Source: Micromonospora globispora (GTDB lineage: Bacteria; Actinomycetota; Actinomycetes; Mycobacteriales; Micromonosporaceae). Taken from it: a stretch of DNA of 37,133 nucleotides. A program made the position numbers and the translations under genes. Of this stretch, positions 8,353 through 17,198 are shown piece by piece. The stretch lies in contig NZ_QGGF01000244.1 of assembly GCF_003857015.1 (NCBI RefSeq), positions 1 through 37,133 of the forward strand, written 5' to 3'. Below the pieces are notes generated by a model that did not search any database, was not told where the DNA came from, and was given only the letters and a program-made list of their open reading frames with translations. How positions within the stretch are numbered: the first letter of the stretch is position 1; every line of letters starts with the position of its first letter.

Positions 8353-8372
8353 GATACGTCCCGTACAGTACA
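8353..8372. promoter_or_regulatory. Operator-like palindrome, site A (left operon)
   Basis: GATACGTCCCGTACAGTACA lies 20 bases upstream of the FAH start codon (8332). Read with ACGT as the centre it matches the seven-member motif of this window: the right half ACGTCCCGTACAG is identical over 13 bases to site F at 29687, and the left half GCGATACGT matches site D. It probably lies close to the transcription start of the left operon. No convincing -35/-10 pair was identified. Confidence 0.62.
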
Positions 8373-8594
8373 TGGGAAGGAGATGCCAGTCACCCCCAGC
8401 GGGAAATGAGTGCGAAAAATCCGACGGCGGCAACGCCGCGCGTCCCGGGACACCTTGGGCGAGCTTCTTCCCCCGGCCGGTCTGCCAAAACTGGCCATGG
8501 GACTCTCGGGTGACCCCTGCCCCAGTGCCAGGTCGAGGTCCCGCGCCGGGCGGATGTAGCTCACGTCACGCCTGTCCGGCCGCGAGATGGATCC

Positions 8595-8614
8595 GATACG
8601 GTACGGCCACTATC
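8595..8614. promoter_or_regulatory. Operator-like palindrome, site G (tetR)
   Basis: GATACGGTACGGCCACTATC lies 16 bases upstream of the tetR start codon. It matches site B (14215) at about 15 of 20 positions, though its centre is CCGT rather than ACGT, so it is the weakest family member. Its place in front of a regulator gene fits autoregulation. Confidence 0.45.
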
Positions 8615-8629
8615 CGCTAGGGTGGCGCC

Positions 8630-9214
8630 ATGGCCCTTCGAAGCGAGAGCAGCCGCAAATCCGTCCTGCAGGCAACGATCGACCTGCTGGGAGAGACACC
8701 TCCCGGCCCCGTGTCGCTGCAGAAGCTCTCCATCGAGCGCATCGCCCGGCAAGCAGGCGTCAGCAAGATGACGATCTACCGATGGTGGCCCAACAAGGCC
8801 GCACTGGTGATCGACTCGTTCATCGAGAACCACATCGCACAGACCCCTCTGTCCAAGGAAGGACGAGCCGTCGATGCGCTTCGGGCGCACCTTGTCTCCC
8901 TGACGAAGGTGTACGCAGGTCCAGAGGGCCGCCTTGTCGCCCAACTCCTCGGCGAGTGTCAGTTCGAACCGGCAACCCTTGACGCCTTCAAGGAGCACTT
9001 CTGGCGCGGCCGGCAAGAGGCAGTGGCCGAGTTAATTGAGCGCGCCAAGGCTGAGGGCGACCTGCGCGAGGACGTGCCTAGCAATACGATCGCCGACCTA
9101 CTCTACGCCCCCATCTACTTTCGCCTTCTGCTCCAGACCGGCGAGCTCGATGTCGACAGCACGTTGACGCACGTCGAGGCGGTGCTGAGGGGTATCGCCC
9201 GGCAGGGCTCGTAG
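8630..9214 (+). CDS. TetR/AcrR-family transcriptional regulator
   Basis: The 194-residue protein begins with a TetR_N helix-turn-helix (LSIERIARQAGVSKMTIYRWWPNKAALV, about residues 34-61). It is followed by an all-helical ligand-binding domain of the TetR_C_11 type (YRWWPNKAAL... and LLYAPIYFRLLLQTGELD are typical). It is divergent from the seven-gene FAH/AACS operon and convergent with the ABC importer operon. Two copies of the window's palindromic motif lie between it and the divergent operon, so it is one of two good candidates (with the GntR at 17199) for the protein that reads the motif. The inducer is probably an aromatic intermediate or its CoA ester, by analogy only. Confidence 0.9.
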   Translation: MALRSESSRKSVLQATIDLLGETPPGPVSLQKLSIERIARQAGVSKMTIYRWWPNKAALVIDSFIENHIAQTPLSKEGRAVDALRAHLVSLTKVYAGPEGRLVAQLLGECQFEPATLDAFKEHFWRGRQEAVAELIERAKAEGDLREDVPSNTIADLLYAPIYFRLLLQTGELDVDSTLTHVEAVLRGIARQGS

Positions 9215-9277
9215 GGTGCGCCCGTTCCCGAACCGCAAGCTGAGGGGAAACAGACGACCCGGTGGCGTTGCTCGTCG

Positions 9278-10324
9278 TCAAATCCGATCGCGCAGCCGGC
9301 GGTCACGTCCATACGCCAGCACGACCACGATGATGGCGAGCCCGAAGAGTATCCGGCTGTCGCCCTCTCCGAGCCCCATACCGCTGAGAATCGTGGTCAG
9401 CGCCGTCAGAATGAGCGCCCCCAGGACCGTGCGGAGGAAGTCACCGCGTGCGCTACCAAGCGCTGTTCCGCCGACCAGGACCGCGGCGAGCCCGGAGTAG
9501 AAGTACGGGTCGCCGATAGTCACGGAGGCGCCGCTCGAGTAGCTGGCGATGAGCATGCCGGCGAGCCCGGTGGCAGCGGCTCCGAATGCGAAGGTCGTGA
9601 TCCACACCCTCCCTGTCCGAATGAGGATTCCCTCGGCCGCTCGTGGGTTCGCGCCCGTCGCGTAGAGACGCCGGCCCGCTGGCGTATGCGCGAGGAAGAG
9701 CCAACTGCCGACGACGACCCCCACCGCCAGGCACACGACAGGGGGTACGGGCACATCCAACGTCTCCCCCATGACGAATGTCCACTTCGAAATGTCCTGT
9801 GGCGGCACGCCGAGGTTGCTGGCCTTTGTCGCCACAATGACCCCTCCGATGAGCACCGAGGACATGCCGAGCGTGACGACGAGGGACTGAACCCGGAGGT
9901 AGTGGCAGATGGCACCGCAGACCCCGCCTGCGAAGGCGCAGACACCGACGACGCTGACGGCGACCGCCCACAGCGGCCATCCCTTGGTGCCAGCAAGTTC
10001 GGCGGTCGCAACGGCACCGACCGTGATGTAGCCGGGTACCGCCAAGTCGAGGCCACCGACCAGGATGACGAGGGTCTGCCCCAGCGAGGCCAGCGCAAGC
10101 AAGGAGGCGATGACGAGCATGGCACGCACCGAGGGGCCGGAGGAAAAGCCGTCGATCTGTACAGAGCCCCACACGAAGACGCCGAGCACCACGGCGAGTT
10201 GCGCAACAGGAAAGCGCCGGGCTGCCGGTCTGCTTCGCATTGGCCAGCGCCGGCCATGTGTCTCCGCGGGCATCCCCGGCTGCATGTTCCCTGCCGCCGA
10301 CGTCACAACATCGTTCGTCACCAC
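9278..10324 (-). CDS. RbsC-type ABC importer permease (second permease)
   Basis: The 348-residue protein begins with GTG (10324), three bases after the stop of the first permease. It is strongly hydrophobic, with about eight to ten membrane segments after an N-terminal stretch of about 40 polar residues. It carries the BPD_transp_2 (RbsC/AraH-type) signature LVILVGGLDLAVPGYITVG. It forms the membrane channel with the permease at 10328. The C-terminal tail VVLAYGRDRRLRDRI is nearly duplicated at 30255-30300, in the remnant of a second importer operon. It is the last gene of the unit that starts at 14137. Confidence 0.9.
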   Translation of the reverse strand: MVTNDVVTSAAGNMQPGMPAETHGRRWPMRSRPAARRFPVAQLAVVLGVFVWGSVQIDGFSSGPSVRAMLVIASLLALASLGQTLVILVGGLDLAVPGYITVGAVATAELAGTKGWPLWAVAVSVVGVCAFAGGVCGAICHYLRVQSLVVTLGMSSVLIGGVIVATKASNLGVPPQDISKWTFVMGETLDVPVPPVVCLAVGVVVGSWLFLAHTPAGRRLYATGANPRAAEGILIRTGRVWITTFAFGAAATGLAGMLIASYSSGASVTIGDPYFYSGLAAVLVGGTALGSARGDFLRTVLGALILTALTTILSGMGLGEGDSRILFGLAIIVVVLAYGRDRRLRDRI

Positions 10325-10327
10325 GTT

Positions 10328-11314
10328 CTATCGACCCTTCGAGGTGATGCCGGACAGCACGACGCCGGCAATCAGCAGCAGTCCGTACACAAGCTGTACG
10401 TAGCTCGTGGGAACCCCCGTCGCAGCGAGGAGTTCCTGCAGCAGGAAGATCGCGGCAGCGCCAAGGAGAGAGCCGATGAGCCCACCTCTGCCGCCGGCCA
10501 GTGACGTCCCACCAAGGGAGACCGCGGCGAGTGCGATCAAGGAGTACGACGCGGCCAGGGACGCTTGCGATGTCTGGATGACGGCCGTCAGGGCGACACC
10601 TGCGATGGTGGCGAAGACACCGGACAACACGTAGGCACCGATGCGGACCGCAGCCACGTTGACGCCGGCGGAGAAGGTGGCGACATCGTCTCCGCCGACT
10701 GCGTACAGGTTGCGGAGGAACTGGGTCCTACCAAGCAAGACCCAGATCAAGACGGCTGCTCCAATCGTGAGGAGGCCGCCCGGGAGGGGGCCGGCCGTAC
10801 CAGCGAGGTCTCTCGTCCAGTTATCTCCTGCCGGTACGGGTGCAGGTGAGATGTGGAGCGCGAGCCCGCTCAGCACGAAGAACATCGCCAGCGTGGCGAT
10901 CACAGGTTGTAGGCGCCCTACGACAATCAGCAGGCCGTTGATGCAACCCGCGGCCGCGCCGACTGCCAGGAGAATCGGGATCGCCACGAGGGGCGAGCCG
11001 AGGCCGTGCGGAAGGAGCGTCGCGACCAGTAGACAGTTGACCAGCGTGGCCAGGGGGCCGACGGAGATGTCGATGCCACCGCCCAGCACCGGGACCGTCG
11101 AAGCAAAGGCAACAAGCACAAACGGCGCTAGCGTCCCGAGCGTGCCCGGCCAGTAGCCCGGGTCCAGGAACGACCCCTGGAGCGCCGCATTCGCGAGCAG
11201 GAGTGCAATCACCAGTACGCCCGCGAAGACCCAGGGTCGCCGCCCGACGAGCGACGCCTGAACTCGCTTTAGCCTCGACGCGTCAGGCGCCAGAAGCAAG
11301 GTTCTGCTCTGCAT
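10328..11314 (-). CDS. RbsC-type ABC importer permease (first permease)
   Basis: The start is taken as the ATG at 11314 (MQSRTLLLAPDASRLKR), with AAGGAA about eight bases upstream. This overlaps the end of the ATPase gene by 32 bases and gives 328 residues; an open frame to 11374 lies inside the ATPase gene. It is a multi-pass membrane protein of the BPD_transp_2 family, with the signature PVLGGGIDISVGPLATLVN and a late conserved segment SLGGTSLAGGRGG. It should pair with the permease at 9278 as a heterodimer, as in other RbsABC-type importers with two permease genes. Confidence 0.9.
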   Translation of the reverse strand: MQSRTLLLAPDASRLKRVQASLVGRRPWVFAGVLVIALLLANAALQGSFLDPGYWPGTLGTLAPFVLVAFASTVPVLGGGIDISVGPLATLVNCLLVATLLPHGLGSPLVAIPILLAVGAAAGCINGLLIVVGRLQPVIATLAMFFVLSGLALHISPAPVPAGDNWTRDLAGTAGPLPGGLLTIGAAVLIWVLLGRTQFLRNLYAVGGDDVATFSAGVNVAAVRIGAYVLSGVFATIAGVALTAVIQTSQASLAASYSLIALAAVSLGGTSLAGGRGGLIGSLLGAAAIFLLQELLAATGVPTSYVQLVYGLLLIAGVVLSGITSKGR

Positions 11315-12881
11315 CCCCGGTTCCTTCCAACGTGTCACGGGCTCCGTCAGACACGGAGCCGAAGTAGGCCGCAACGATGTTCGACCGGGTGACTTCGTCC
11401 CCGGTCAGCTCGGCACTGACCGACTGGTCCCGGAACACGAGGACGCGGTCAACGAGTTGCACGATCTCGTTGACGTCGCTCGACAGCATCACCACGGCAA
11501 CGCCCTGCACGCTCAGATCGTCGAAGACCGCATACAGGTCGTTCTTGGCGTTCTGATCGATGCCCCGGGTGGGATCGTTGAGGAGGAGCACCTTGGGCAC
11601 GTCGGCGAGCGCACGCGCCAGGATCACCTTCTGCTGATTGCCGCCCGACAGGGTGGTGATGAGATCGCGCGGATCGCCCATCTTCAAGCGCAGCGGCTCG
11701 GACTGCCGCCGTAGGCGCCGGAAAGTCCGGCGCTGCTGGATCAGTCCGCCGACGGTGTCTTGCGCGAGTCGGGGAAGCCCGAAGTTCTCACCGATCGCAA
11801 GCTGCTCGAACATTCCCTCATGACGGCGCTCGCGCGGCACATAGGCCACCCCGTGGCGTCGAGCGACCGACGGCTTGTCCAGGACCACGCCGTCACACTC
11901 GCCCGTCCTACGTACCCTTCCGCCACCAAGTGCAGGCGCACCACGGAGCGCCTTGAGGAATGCGTCCTGGCCCTGTCCTTCCAGGCCGGCAAGTCCGACG
12001 AGCTCGCCGGCTCTGAGCTCGAAGTCGATGGGGGCTCCGTCTGGGAGGAGGCGCAAGGCGCTGGCGCGCAGCACAACCTCGCCGGCGGGCCGCGAGGAAC
12101 GGCGTTCGGCGTTCGCCTCAACACCTGACATGTGCCGAACGAGCTCGTCCGGCGAGGTACTCGACGCAGGAAGCCTCGACGCCACGGTCCGTCCCGCTCG
12201 AAGAACGGTCAGGACATCACTGATTTCGAAGACCTCGTCCATGCGATGGGAGATGAACAGGACGCTGGCACCATTCCCCGTCATCTCATGGACGATCTCG
12301 AACAACCGGTCGCGGGTCGCCACATCCAGGGCGGATGTCGATTCATCGAGGATCAGCACCGCAGGGTCCGCCACGAGGGAGCGCGCGACGCAGCACGCCT
12401 GGCGCCCGGACAGTGGCAGGCTCTCGATGGGCGCGTCGACATCCACCGGCTCGCCGAGAAGGCGGGTGAGGATATTTGTTGTTCGCTGCCGACGCTCCGC
12501 CTTGTCCAGGTGCGTCGTCCGCGCGCCGATCCAGATGTTCTCGAAGATCGTCCGTCCAGGAACGGTCAGGACCTCCTGAAAGACGGTCGCGATCCCGATC
12601 CGCCGAGCGTGCGATGGCGATCGCATCTGCTGGACCGTACGACCGTCCACGCTGATCGTCCCAGTGTCGGGCCGGTGGACAGCCGATAAGATCTTCACGA
12701 GGGTGCTCTTGCCACAGCCGTTCTCACCCATCACGGTGTGCACCTCTCCGGCGCGGACCTCAAGGTCCACGCCGGAGAGCGCGCGCGTGGCGCCGAACGA
12801 CTTTGTCACGCCACGAACGTCGATGCGCGAGCCCACGTCGGCGGTCAGACCGCCCCCGGCACCTTGAACCTGCAGGCTCAC
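11283..12881 (-). CDS. RbsA/MglA-type ABC importer ATPase, two nucleotide-binding domains
   Basis: The 532-residue protein starts at a GTG (12881) that overlaps the stop of the binding-protein gene (GTGA). Domain 1 has Walker A GENGCGKST (about residue 52), signature LPLSGRQACCVARSL and Walker B VLILDESTSALD. Domain 2 has a degenerate Walker A (GLEGQGQDAF), a full signature TLSGGNQQKVILARAL and a Walker B VLLLNDPTRGID. A degenerate second P-loop is typical of this carbohydrate-type subfamily (CUT2). It powers the importer made with the permeases at 10328 and 9278. Confidence 0.93.
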   Translation of the reverse strand: MSLQVQGAGGGLTADVGSRIDVRGVTKSFGATRALSGVDLEVRAGEVHTVMGENGCGKSTLVKILSAVHRPDTGTISVDGRTVQQMRSPSHARRIGIATVFQEVLTVPGRTIFENIWIGARTTHLDKAERRQRTTNILTRLLGEPVDVDAPIESLPLSGRQACCVARSLVADPAVLILDESTSALDVATRDRLFEIVHEMTGNGASVLFISHRMDEVFEISDVLTVLRAGRTVASRLPASSTSPDELVRHMSGVEANAERRSSRPAGEVVLRASALRLLPDGAPIDFELRAGELVGLAGLEGQGQDAFLKALRGAPALGGGRVRRTGECDGVVLDKPSVARRHGVAYVPRERRHEGMFEQLAIGENFGLPRLAQDTVGGLIQQRRTFRRLRRQSEPLRLKMGDPRDLITTLSGGNQQKVILARALADVPKVLLLNDPTRGIDQNAKNDLYAVFDDLSVQGVAVVMLSSDVNEIVQLVDRVLVFRDQSVSAELTGDEVTRSNIVAAYFGSVSDGARDTLEGTGDAEQNLASGA

Positions 12882-14137
12882 TTGGCGGTACCGAAGAACG
12901 CGTCGAGCTGTTCGGTCGTCATCAACTTGTCGTCGGGGAGCCAGGCGTCGTCAGCGCCGGAGACCGTCCAACCGTCCTGGTAGACCGCGTCGACGTCGTC
13001 GCGCCCGATGAGTTTCGGCTCCGTCACCATCATGTTGATCACGGGCCCGTCACCGGCGAGCATGCGGAGCACGACCGTCGCCACCGTCTTCCCGATGGCC
13101 CCATCCGGGACCGAGCTGCCGACCTGCTTGTACGAGTCAGCGTGCTTGTGGGCGTAGGCGATGCTGCCCTGCGTCGAACCCACGTCGGCGATGACGGGAA
13201 GCGGACGGCCGAGCTGTTCGAATGCCTGGATGACGCCCGGCGTCATCACGCCGGCCTGGAAGACGCCGTCGATCTTCGCGGGGTGGGTGGACAGGAACTG
13301 CAGGATCGCGCCCTTGGCGGCCGCGGCGTTGAAGTTGCCCGTGACCTCACCGGCGATCTTGACGTTGGGGCACTGATCGAGCACCGCCTTGAAGCCCGCA
13401 AAGGCTTCGTTGTCCGACTGAATGCCCGGAATGCCGTGAACCTGAAGCACGGTTCCCTTGCCGCCCATCTCGGCGACGACCCGCGACGAGACCTCGGCCG
13501 CCTGCAAGAACGCGTTGAGGCTGACACCGATTGCGTACTTCGACGGCACAGGAAGCCAGGGGGTCACGACCGGGATGCCGGCCTTGCCGGCCGCATCGAC
13601 CGCTTCCACGAAGGGCTCGGACGCCAACGGCATCAGGATGATGATGTCGGGCTTCTTTGCTACGAGCTGGTTGAACAACTGCAGGCTGCCCGGGATGTCC
13701 GTGGGGTTCTGCGGTGCCAAAGAGGCGGTGATCTCGACCTGCCCGGAGGCCTCGAGTTCCTTGGTCAACGCATCGAGCGTGTGGGTAACGAACGAGTTGA
13801 CTACCGGCTGCCACAGGATGCCCACCTTGTAGGGCCCGTCGTGACTCGGCTTCCAGTTCGCCCAAGCGCTCGGCTGCAGCTCGGTCGGGTAACCGTTGTA
13901 TGCGGCAGCAACCTCCGGTGGAAGACTCGCCAGAACGTTCCGGGGGTCCTTGGGGGCGATCTGTGGCACCGATCCGCATGCACCGGCTGAGCGGGTTCGT
14001 GCGGACCCCGCGCCAGTTGCCGTGGTGTCAGTTCCACAAGCAGACATCCCGAGAGCAAGCACGGCGACACCTGCACACGCCGCCGTCAGCTGCACCCGTC
14101 CGCGCCAGCTCCGGGCCAGCGTTGAAGGTTTCGACAT
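12878..14137 (-). CDS. ABC importer substrate-binding lipoprotein (type I, RbsB-like)
   Basis: The 419-residue protein has an actinobacterial lipoprotein signal: a basic N-terminus, a hydrophobic stretch and the lipobox MSAC with the lipidated Cys at about residue 34. The mature part has the periplasmic-binding-protein fold of the RbsB type, beginning GPYKVGILWQPVVNSFVTHT and with KKPDIIILMPLASEPFVEAV. GGGAGA lies upstream of the ATG. It heads the four-gene importer operon and sits 78 bases downstream of site B. CUT2 importers usually carry sugars, but the setting in an aromatic catabolic cluster and the shared operator motif suggest an aromatic or phenolic glycoside ligand (inference). A frameshifted homologue is at 29771. 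Confidence 0.92.
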   Translation of the reverse strand: MSKPSTLARSWRGRVQLTAACAGVAVLALGMSACGTDTTATGAGSARTRSAGACGSVPQIAPKDPRNVLASLPPEVAAAYNGYPTELQPSAWANWKPSHDGPYKVGILWQPVVNSFVTHTLDALTKELEASGQVEITASLAPQNPTDIPGSLQLFNQLVAKKPDIIILMPLASEPFVEAVDAAGKAGIPVVTPWLPVPSKYAIGVSLNAFLQAAEVSSRVVAEMGGKGTVLQVHGIPGIQSDNEAFAGFKAVLDQCPNVKIAGEVTGNFNAAAAKGAILQFLSTHPAKIDGVFQAGVMTPGVIQAFEQLGRPLPVIADVGSTQGSIAYAHKHADSYKQVGSSVPDGAIGKTVATVVLRMLAGDGPVINMMVTEPKLIGRDDVDAVYQDGWTVSGADDAWLPDDKLMTTEQLDAFFGTAK

Positions 14138-14214
14138 TGGGGTTCTCCCGGACTCTCGTCAGAACTCGCGCATCGCAGTGAAGGCGATCACAGGGGGCTA
14201 AGACAAGCACAACC

Positions 14215-14234
14215 GATACGGGACGTCTAGTACC
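14215..14234. promoter_or_regulatory. Operator-like palindrome, site B (ABC importer)
   Basis: GATACGGGACGTCTAGTACC lies 78 bases upstream of the binding-protein start. On the minus strand its core TACTAGACGTCCCGTA fits the palindrome TACNNGACGTCNNGTA exactly, and is identical over 16 bases to site F at 29687 in front of the broken second binding-protein gene. Bases flanking the two cores differ, which favours selection on the core over simple recent duplication. Confidence 0.7.
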
Positions 14235-14481
14235 GTGACGAAGATTTTCTCTTCTCTGCGGAGCGGACCTTCCCTGCTCCCGCCGATGGCTGCGCGAGGC
14301 GCGACCCGGCCGCCCCCAAGCGACAGCACAAGAAACGGTGGCGCTGGGGCGGCGCAGAGCGAAGAGCCGGCGACGACGAAGGCCGTCCGCAAGACGGCGC
14401 CGCGCAGCCAACGAAGAGCGTCACTCCGGAAGCTTCACCCACCCCCTCTGCCTGATGAGTAGTCTGAGCCGCCCGGAGGGC

Positions 14482-14510
14482 TTGTGACGTACGTCCCAGG
14501 GGCTTATGCT
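14482..14510 (+). promoter_or_regulatory. Candidate promoter of the hydroxylase operon
   Basis: TTGTGA (14482-14487) and TATGCT (14505-14510) are separated by 17 bases and fit a sigma-70-type promoter at four of six positions each. Transcription would start near 14517, just before site C, so a bound repressor would block clearance. The same -35 hexamer with the same spacing occurs at 17951. Confidence 0.45.
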
Positions 14511-14520
14511 GCCACCACGC

Positions 14521-14540
14521 GATACGAGACGTCCAGTATC
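14521..14540. promoter_or_regulatory. Operator-like palindrome, site C (hydroxylase operon)
   Basis: GATACGAGACGTCCAGTATC ends 37 bases before the GTG start at 14578. Its reverse complement has the core TACTGGACGTCTCGTA, an exact fit to TACNNGACGTCNNGTA. It lies directly downstream of the candidate promoter at 14482. The genes it precedes are unrelated to the importer, so the match to sites B and F is not due to gene duplication. Confidence 0.68.
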
Positions 14541-14577
14541 TGACGCTGGTCAGACAGGGGTGCAAGGAGAGTTTGAA

Positions 14578-16074
14578 GTGGCTCGCAAGTACGAGGTGGT
14601 CGTCATTGGTGCGGGCCCGGTCGGGGCAACTGCTCTGGCAATGCTCGGCCACGCCGGTATCTCGGCAATCGGAATCGAGCGGGAGACCGAACCGTGGCCG
14701 TTCGCGCGGGCGGTCCACTTCGACGGCGAGATCCTTCGGCTGCTGCAGTCGATCGGCCTCGCTGACAAGGTCTTCGCGCATTGCCGGCCAATGTGCGACT
14801 TCCGGATGGTCGACCAGGCTGACGAGACCCTGATCGCGCACGTCACGGGCCAACTGGGCGCGCAGGCCTGGCCCGACCAGGTCCTGTTCCACCAACCGAA
14901 CATCGAGCCGGTTCTGCGGGCCGAGATCGAGCGGCTCCCCTCGGTCGAGCTCCGCATTGGCACCCAGATGCTGGAGTTCTCACAGGACTCCGACGGCGTG
15001 AACTGCGTCATCGAGACCCCTGACGGGGCGACCGAGGTCATCACCGGTCGCTGGTTGCTCGCGTGCGACGGCGCCACGTCCTCGATCCGACGCCAGCTCG
15101 GCGTCCAGACCGAGAAGCTTGGCTCCGACGACCCGTGGCTGATCGTGGACGGCATCCTGCACGACAGTGCGGGCATCCCCGGGGACATGGTCTTCATCGG
15201 CCACTACACCAGGCCGGCCCTGTGGGTCCGCCTCCCCGGGGAGCGCGTTCGGATGGAGTTCAAGGTGATGCCGGGCGACGACCCGGAGGAGATCGTCACC
15301 CCTGAAGGCATCGCCCGCTTGAGCAGCGGCATCCTGAACGTCGACAAGTTCGTTCCGGACCGGGTCGCGATCTATACCTTCCGGGCGCGGCTCGCAGAGC
15401 AGTGGCGGATCGGCAATATCTTCCTCGCCGGAGACGCCGCCCACCTCGCACCGCCACTGTTCGGCCAGGGACTGTGCGCCGGCATGCGCGACATCGTCAA
15501 CCTGGTCTGGAAGCTTCGGCTCGTCGCGCGAGGCCTCGCCGACAACAGTCTCCTCGACACCTATGAGTCCGAGCGGAAGGAGCACGCCCGGTACTGGGTC
15601 AGCCAGGCAGCCAACATGGCACGCCTGTTGCAGACCACCGACCCGGAGGTCGCGAAGGGGCGCGACGACCACATCAGGGCAAACCCCACCGAGTCGCTCC
15701 CGCCACGCCCACCGCTCGGGCCCGGCCTCCACGACGGTGGTCACGACAAGCGCGCCGGTGTGCTCTCAGAGCAGCCGACCCTCGACGACGGCCGACGCCT
15801 CGACGACCTCGTCGGGCACCGCTTCCTCGTCGCGACCGCGCCTGATCTCCTCGCAGGACTCACGCGGGACCTGACAGCCAGGATCGCCGCCAGCCCCGAG
15901 GTCGTGGTGATTTCCGATCCCGCCATCGTGGGCCCGCTCCTCGCCTCGTCGGGGGCAGGTGCGGTCTGCGTGCGCCCCGACCGCTACGTCCTCGGCGCCG
16001 CCGACGACGCTGCCGCCCTCGAGGCGCTCTTGAACAAGGTGCCCACACTCGCCCCCACGGCCGCGTCCGTCTAG
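14578..16074 (+). CDS. MhpA-like FAD-dependent aromatic hydroxylase
   Basis: The start is the GTG at 14578, preceded by AAGGAG with eight bases spacing; the frame is open back to 14506 but that part holds site C. The 498-residue protein is a class A flavin monooxygenase: GAGPVG at residues 11-16 (dinucleotide fold), a DG motif region (LLACDGATSSIRRQLG), and GDAAHLAPPLFGQGLCAGMRD, which binds the FAD ribityl/phosphate. FARAVHFDGEILRLLQSIGL resembles 3-(3-hydroxyphenyl)propionate hydroxylase (MhpA). It should ortho-hydroxylate a phenolic acid with NAD(P)H and O2 to make the catechol for the extradiol dioxygenase 18 bases downstream. The precise substrate is not certain. Confidence 0.87.
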   Translation: MARKYEVVVIGAGPVGATALAMLGHAGISAIGIERETEPWPFARAVHFDGEILRLLQSIGLADKVFAHCRPMCDFRMVDQADETLIAHVTGQLGAQAWPDQVLFHQPNIEPVLRAEIERLPSVELRIGTQMLEFSQDSDGVNCVIETPDGATEVITGRWLLACDGATSSIRRQLGVQTEKLGSDDPWLIVDGILHDSAGIPGDMVFIGHYTRPALWVRLPGERVRMEFKVMPGDDPEEIVTPEGIARLSSGILNVDKFVPDRVAIYTFRARLAEQWRIGNIFLAGDAAHLAPPLFGQGLCAGMRDIVNLVWKLRLVARGLADNSLLDTYESERKEHARYWVSQAANMARLLQTTDPEVAKGRDDHIRANPTESLPPRPPLGPGLHDGGHDKRAGVLSEQPTLDDGRRLDDLVGHRFLVATAPDLLAGLTRDLTARIAASPEVVVISDPAIVGPLLASSGAGAVCVRPDRYVLGAADDAAALEALLNKVPTLAPTAASV

Positions 16075-16092
16075 CGAACGGAGAGAACCACC

Positions 16093-17031
16093 ATGAGCTT
16101 CAGCCACATCACTCACCTGCGCCACGTCGACCTCGCGGTGGCGGACTACAAGCAGCAAGTCACCTTCTACCGAGACCACTGGGGTCTCACCGAGGTCGCG
16201 ACCGACTCTGGCGTCAGCTACTTCGCCGCAGCGGGCTCGCCCGAGCAATATGTCATCCGTGTCCGCGGCTCGTCCGACAAGCGCATCGACCTCGTGTCGT
16301 TCGGAGCCAAGGACCCCGCAGCCGTCGACGCCCTGGCCGAGCAGCTCGGTCAGGCGGGCGTCTCGCTGATCACGGAACCGGACGACCTGCAGACGCCGGG
16401 CAGCGGCTACGGCTTCCGCTTCTTCGATCTCGAGGGACGGACGGTCGAGGTATCAGCTGACGTCGAGGCGCGCGTGCACCGCAGGATCGAGGAGAAGGAG
16501 GACATTCCGGTCCGCCTGTCCCACGTCGTGCTCAATTCGCCGGAGCCGGAAAAGATGCTGGCTTGGTACGAGAAGCACCTCGGGTTCCGGCTGAGCGACA
16601 CGCTCAACCACCCCCGAGTCGGCGACATCTTCTACTTCCTTCGCTGCAGCCCGCAGCACCACAGCATGGCCATCGCTCGGGGTCCACACCCCTCCCTGCA
16701 GCATGTGTCCTTCGAGCTCCGCGGCATCGACGAGTACATGCGGGGTAGCGGGAGACTCATGCGCGCCGGCTGGGAGAAGATCTGGGGTCCCGGACGCCAC
16801 CGCGCGGGCGAGAACGCCTTCAGCTACTTCATCGACCCCAACGGCAACACGATGGAGTACACGACCGAGCTCGAGACGGTCGACGAGGACAGGTGGCATC
16901 CGCATGTCTACGACGTCTACGAGCCCGAGACGTCGGACGTGTGGGGCACCGCCAACCCTATGGATGACTTCATCACGCAGAAGATGTTCAACGACCCGGA
17001 CAAGGGTCTGTTTGTCCCGCCGCCCGTTTAG
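16093..17031 (+). CDS. Type I extradiol ring-cleavage dioxygenase (VOC family)
   Basis: The 312-residue protein has two vicinal-oxygen-chelate modules. The N-terminal one (HLRHVDLAVADYKQQVTFYRDHWG) has lost metal ligands, as usual. The C-terminal one carries the Fe(II) triad H144 (LSHVVLNS), H204 (LQHVSFEL) and E255 (NTMEYTTEL). H189/H190, H236 and Y245 stand where BphC-type enzymes have their acid-base His and Tyr. This fits meta-cleavage of a substituted catechol. GGAGAG precedes the ATG. It follows the hydroxylase in a two-gene unit. No MhpC/BphD-type alpha/beta hydrolase occurs in the window, so an FAH-family protein may process its product. Confidence 0.9.
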   Translation: MSFSHITHLRHVDLAVADYKQQVTFYRDHWGLTEVATDSGVSYFAAAGSPEQYVIRVRGSSDKRIDLVSFGAKDPAAVDALAEQLGQAGVSLITEPDDLQTPGSGYGFRFFDLEGRTVEVSADVEARVHRRIEEKEDIPVRLSHVVLNSPEPEKMLAWYEKHLGFRLSDTLNHPRVGDIFYFLRCSPQHHSMAIARGPHPSLQHVSFELRGIDEYMRGSGRLMRAGWEKIWGPGRHRAGENAFSYFIDPNGNTMEYTTELETVDEDRWHPHVYDVYEPETSDVWGTANPMDDFITQKMFNDPDKGLFVPPPV

Positions 17032-17063
17032 GGCATCCGGTGGGCTGAAGCCACACGCGGGCC

Positions 17064-17100
17064 GGGTCGTCCGAAGTGTTGCAAAACCTTCGGGCGGCCC
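17064..17100. terminator. Strong hairpin between convergent genes
   Basis: A 13-bp stem (GGGTCGTCCGAAG pairing with CTTCGGGCGGCCC, two G-U pairs) closes an 11-base loop, 33 bases after the dioxygenase stop and before the end of the convergent gntR. There is no U-run, so it may act as an actinobacterial-type terminator or mRNA 3' end stabiliser. The rest of the 167-base gap shows nothing recognisable. Confidence 0.5.
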
Positions 17101-17198
17101 CGCTGGTTCTCGTTCGAGGCGTAGGCGAGCACGCCCTGCGGATCGACGATCGCCGCCACGTGGAGTGGCACGAGTGGATCTTCCGCGGTCTCACCTCG

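Larger units (their letters stand above)
14138..14577. other. Divergent intergenic region between the importer operon and the hydroxylase operon
   Basis: This 440-base gap carries operator-like site B (14215-14234) for the importer, and a promoter (14482-14510) with site C (14521-14540) for the hydroxylase. Between about 14240 and 14480 I see no convincing gene. A 75-codon open frame from 14235 has no ribosome-binding site and a low-complexity product. The middle could hold an untranslated leader for either operon, but I find no clear hairpin or riboswitch. Confidence 0.6.

Noticed and set aside
14235..14462. 75-codon plus-strand open frame between the importer and hydroxylase operons
   Set aside because: It has a GTG start without a ribosome-binding site, begins at the edge of an operator-like site, and gives a low-complexity Arg/Pro/Ser product. 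I read it as non-coding.
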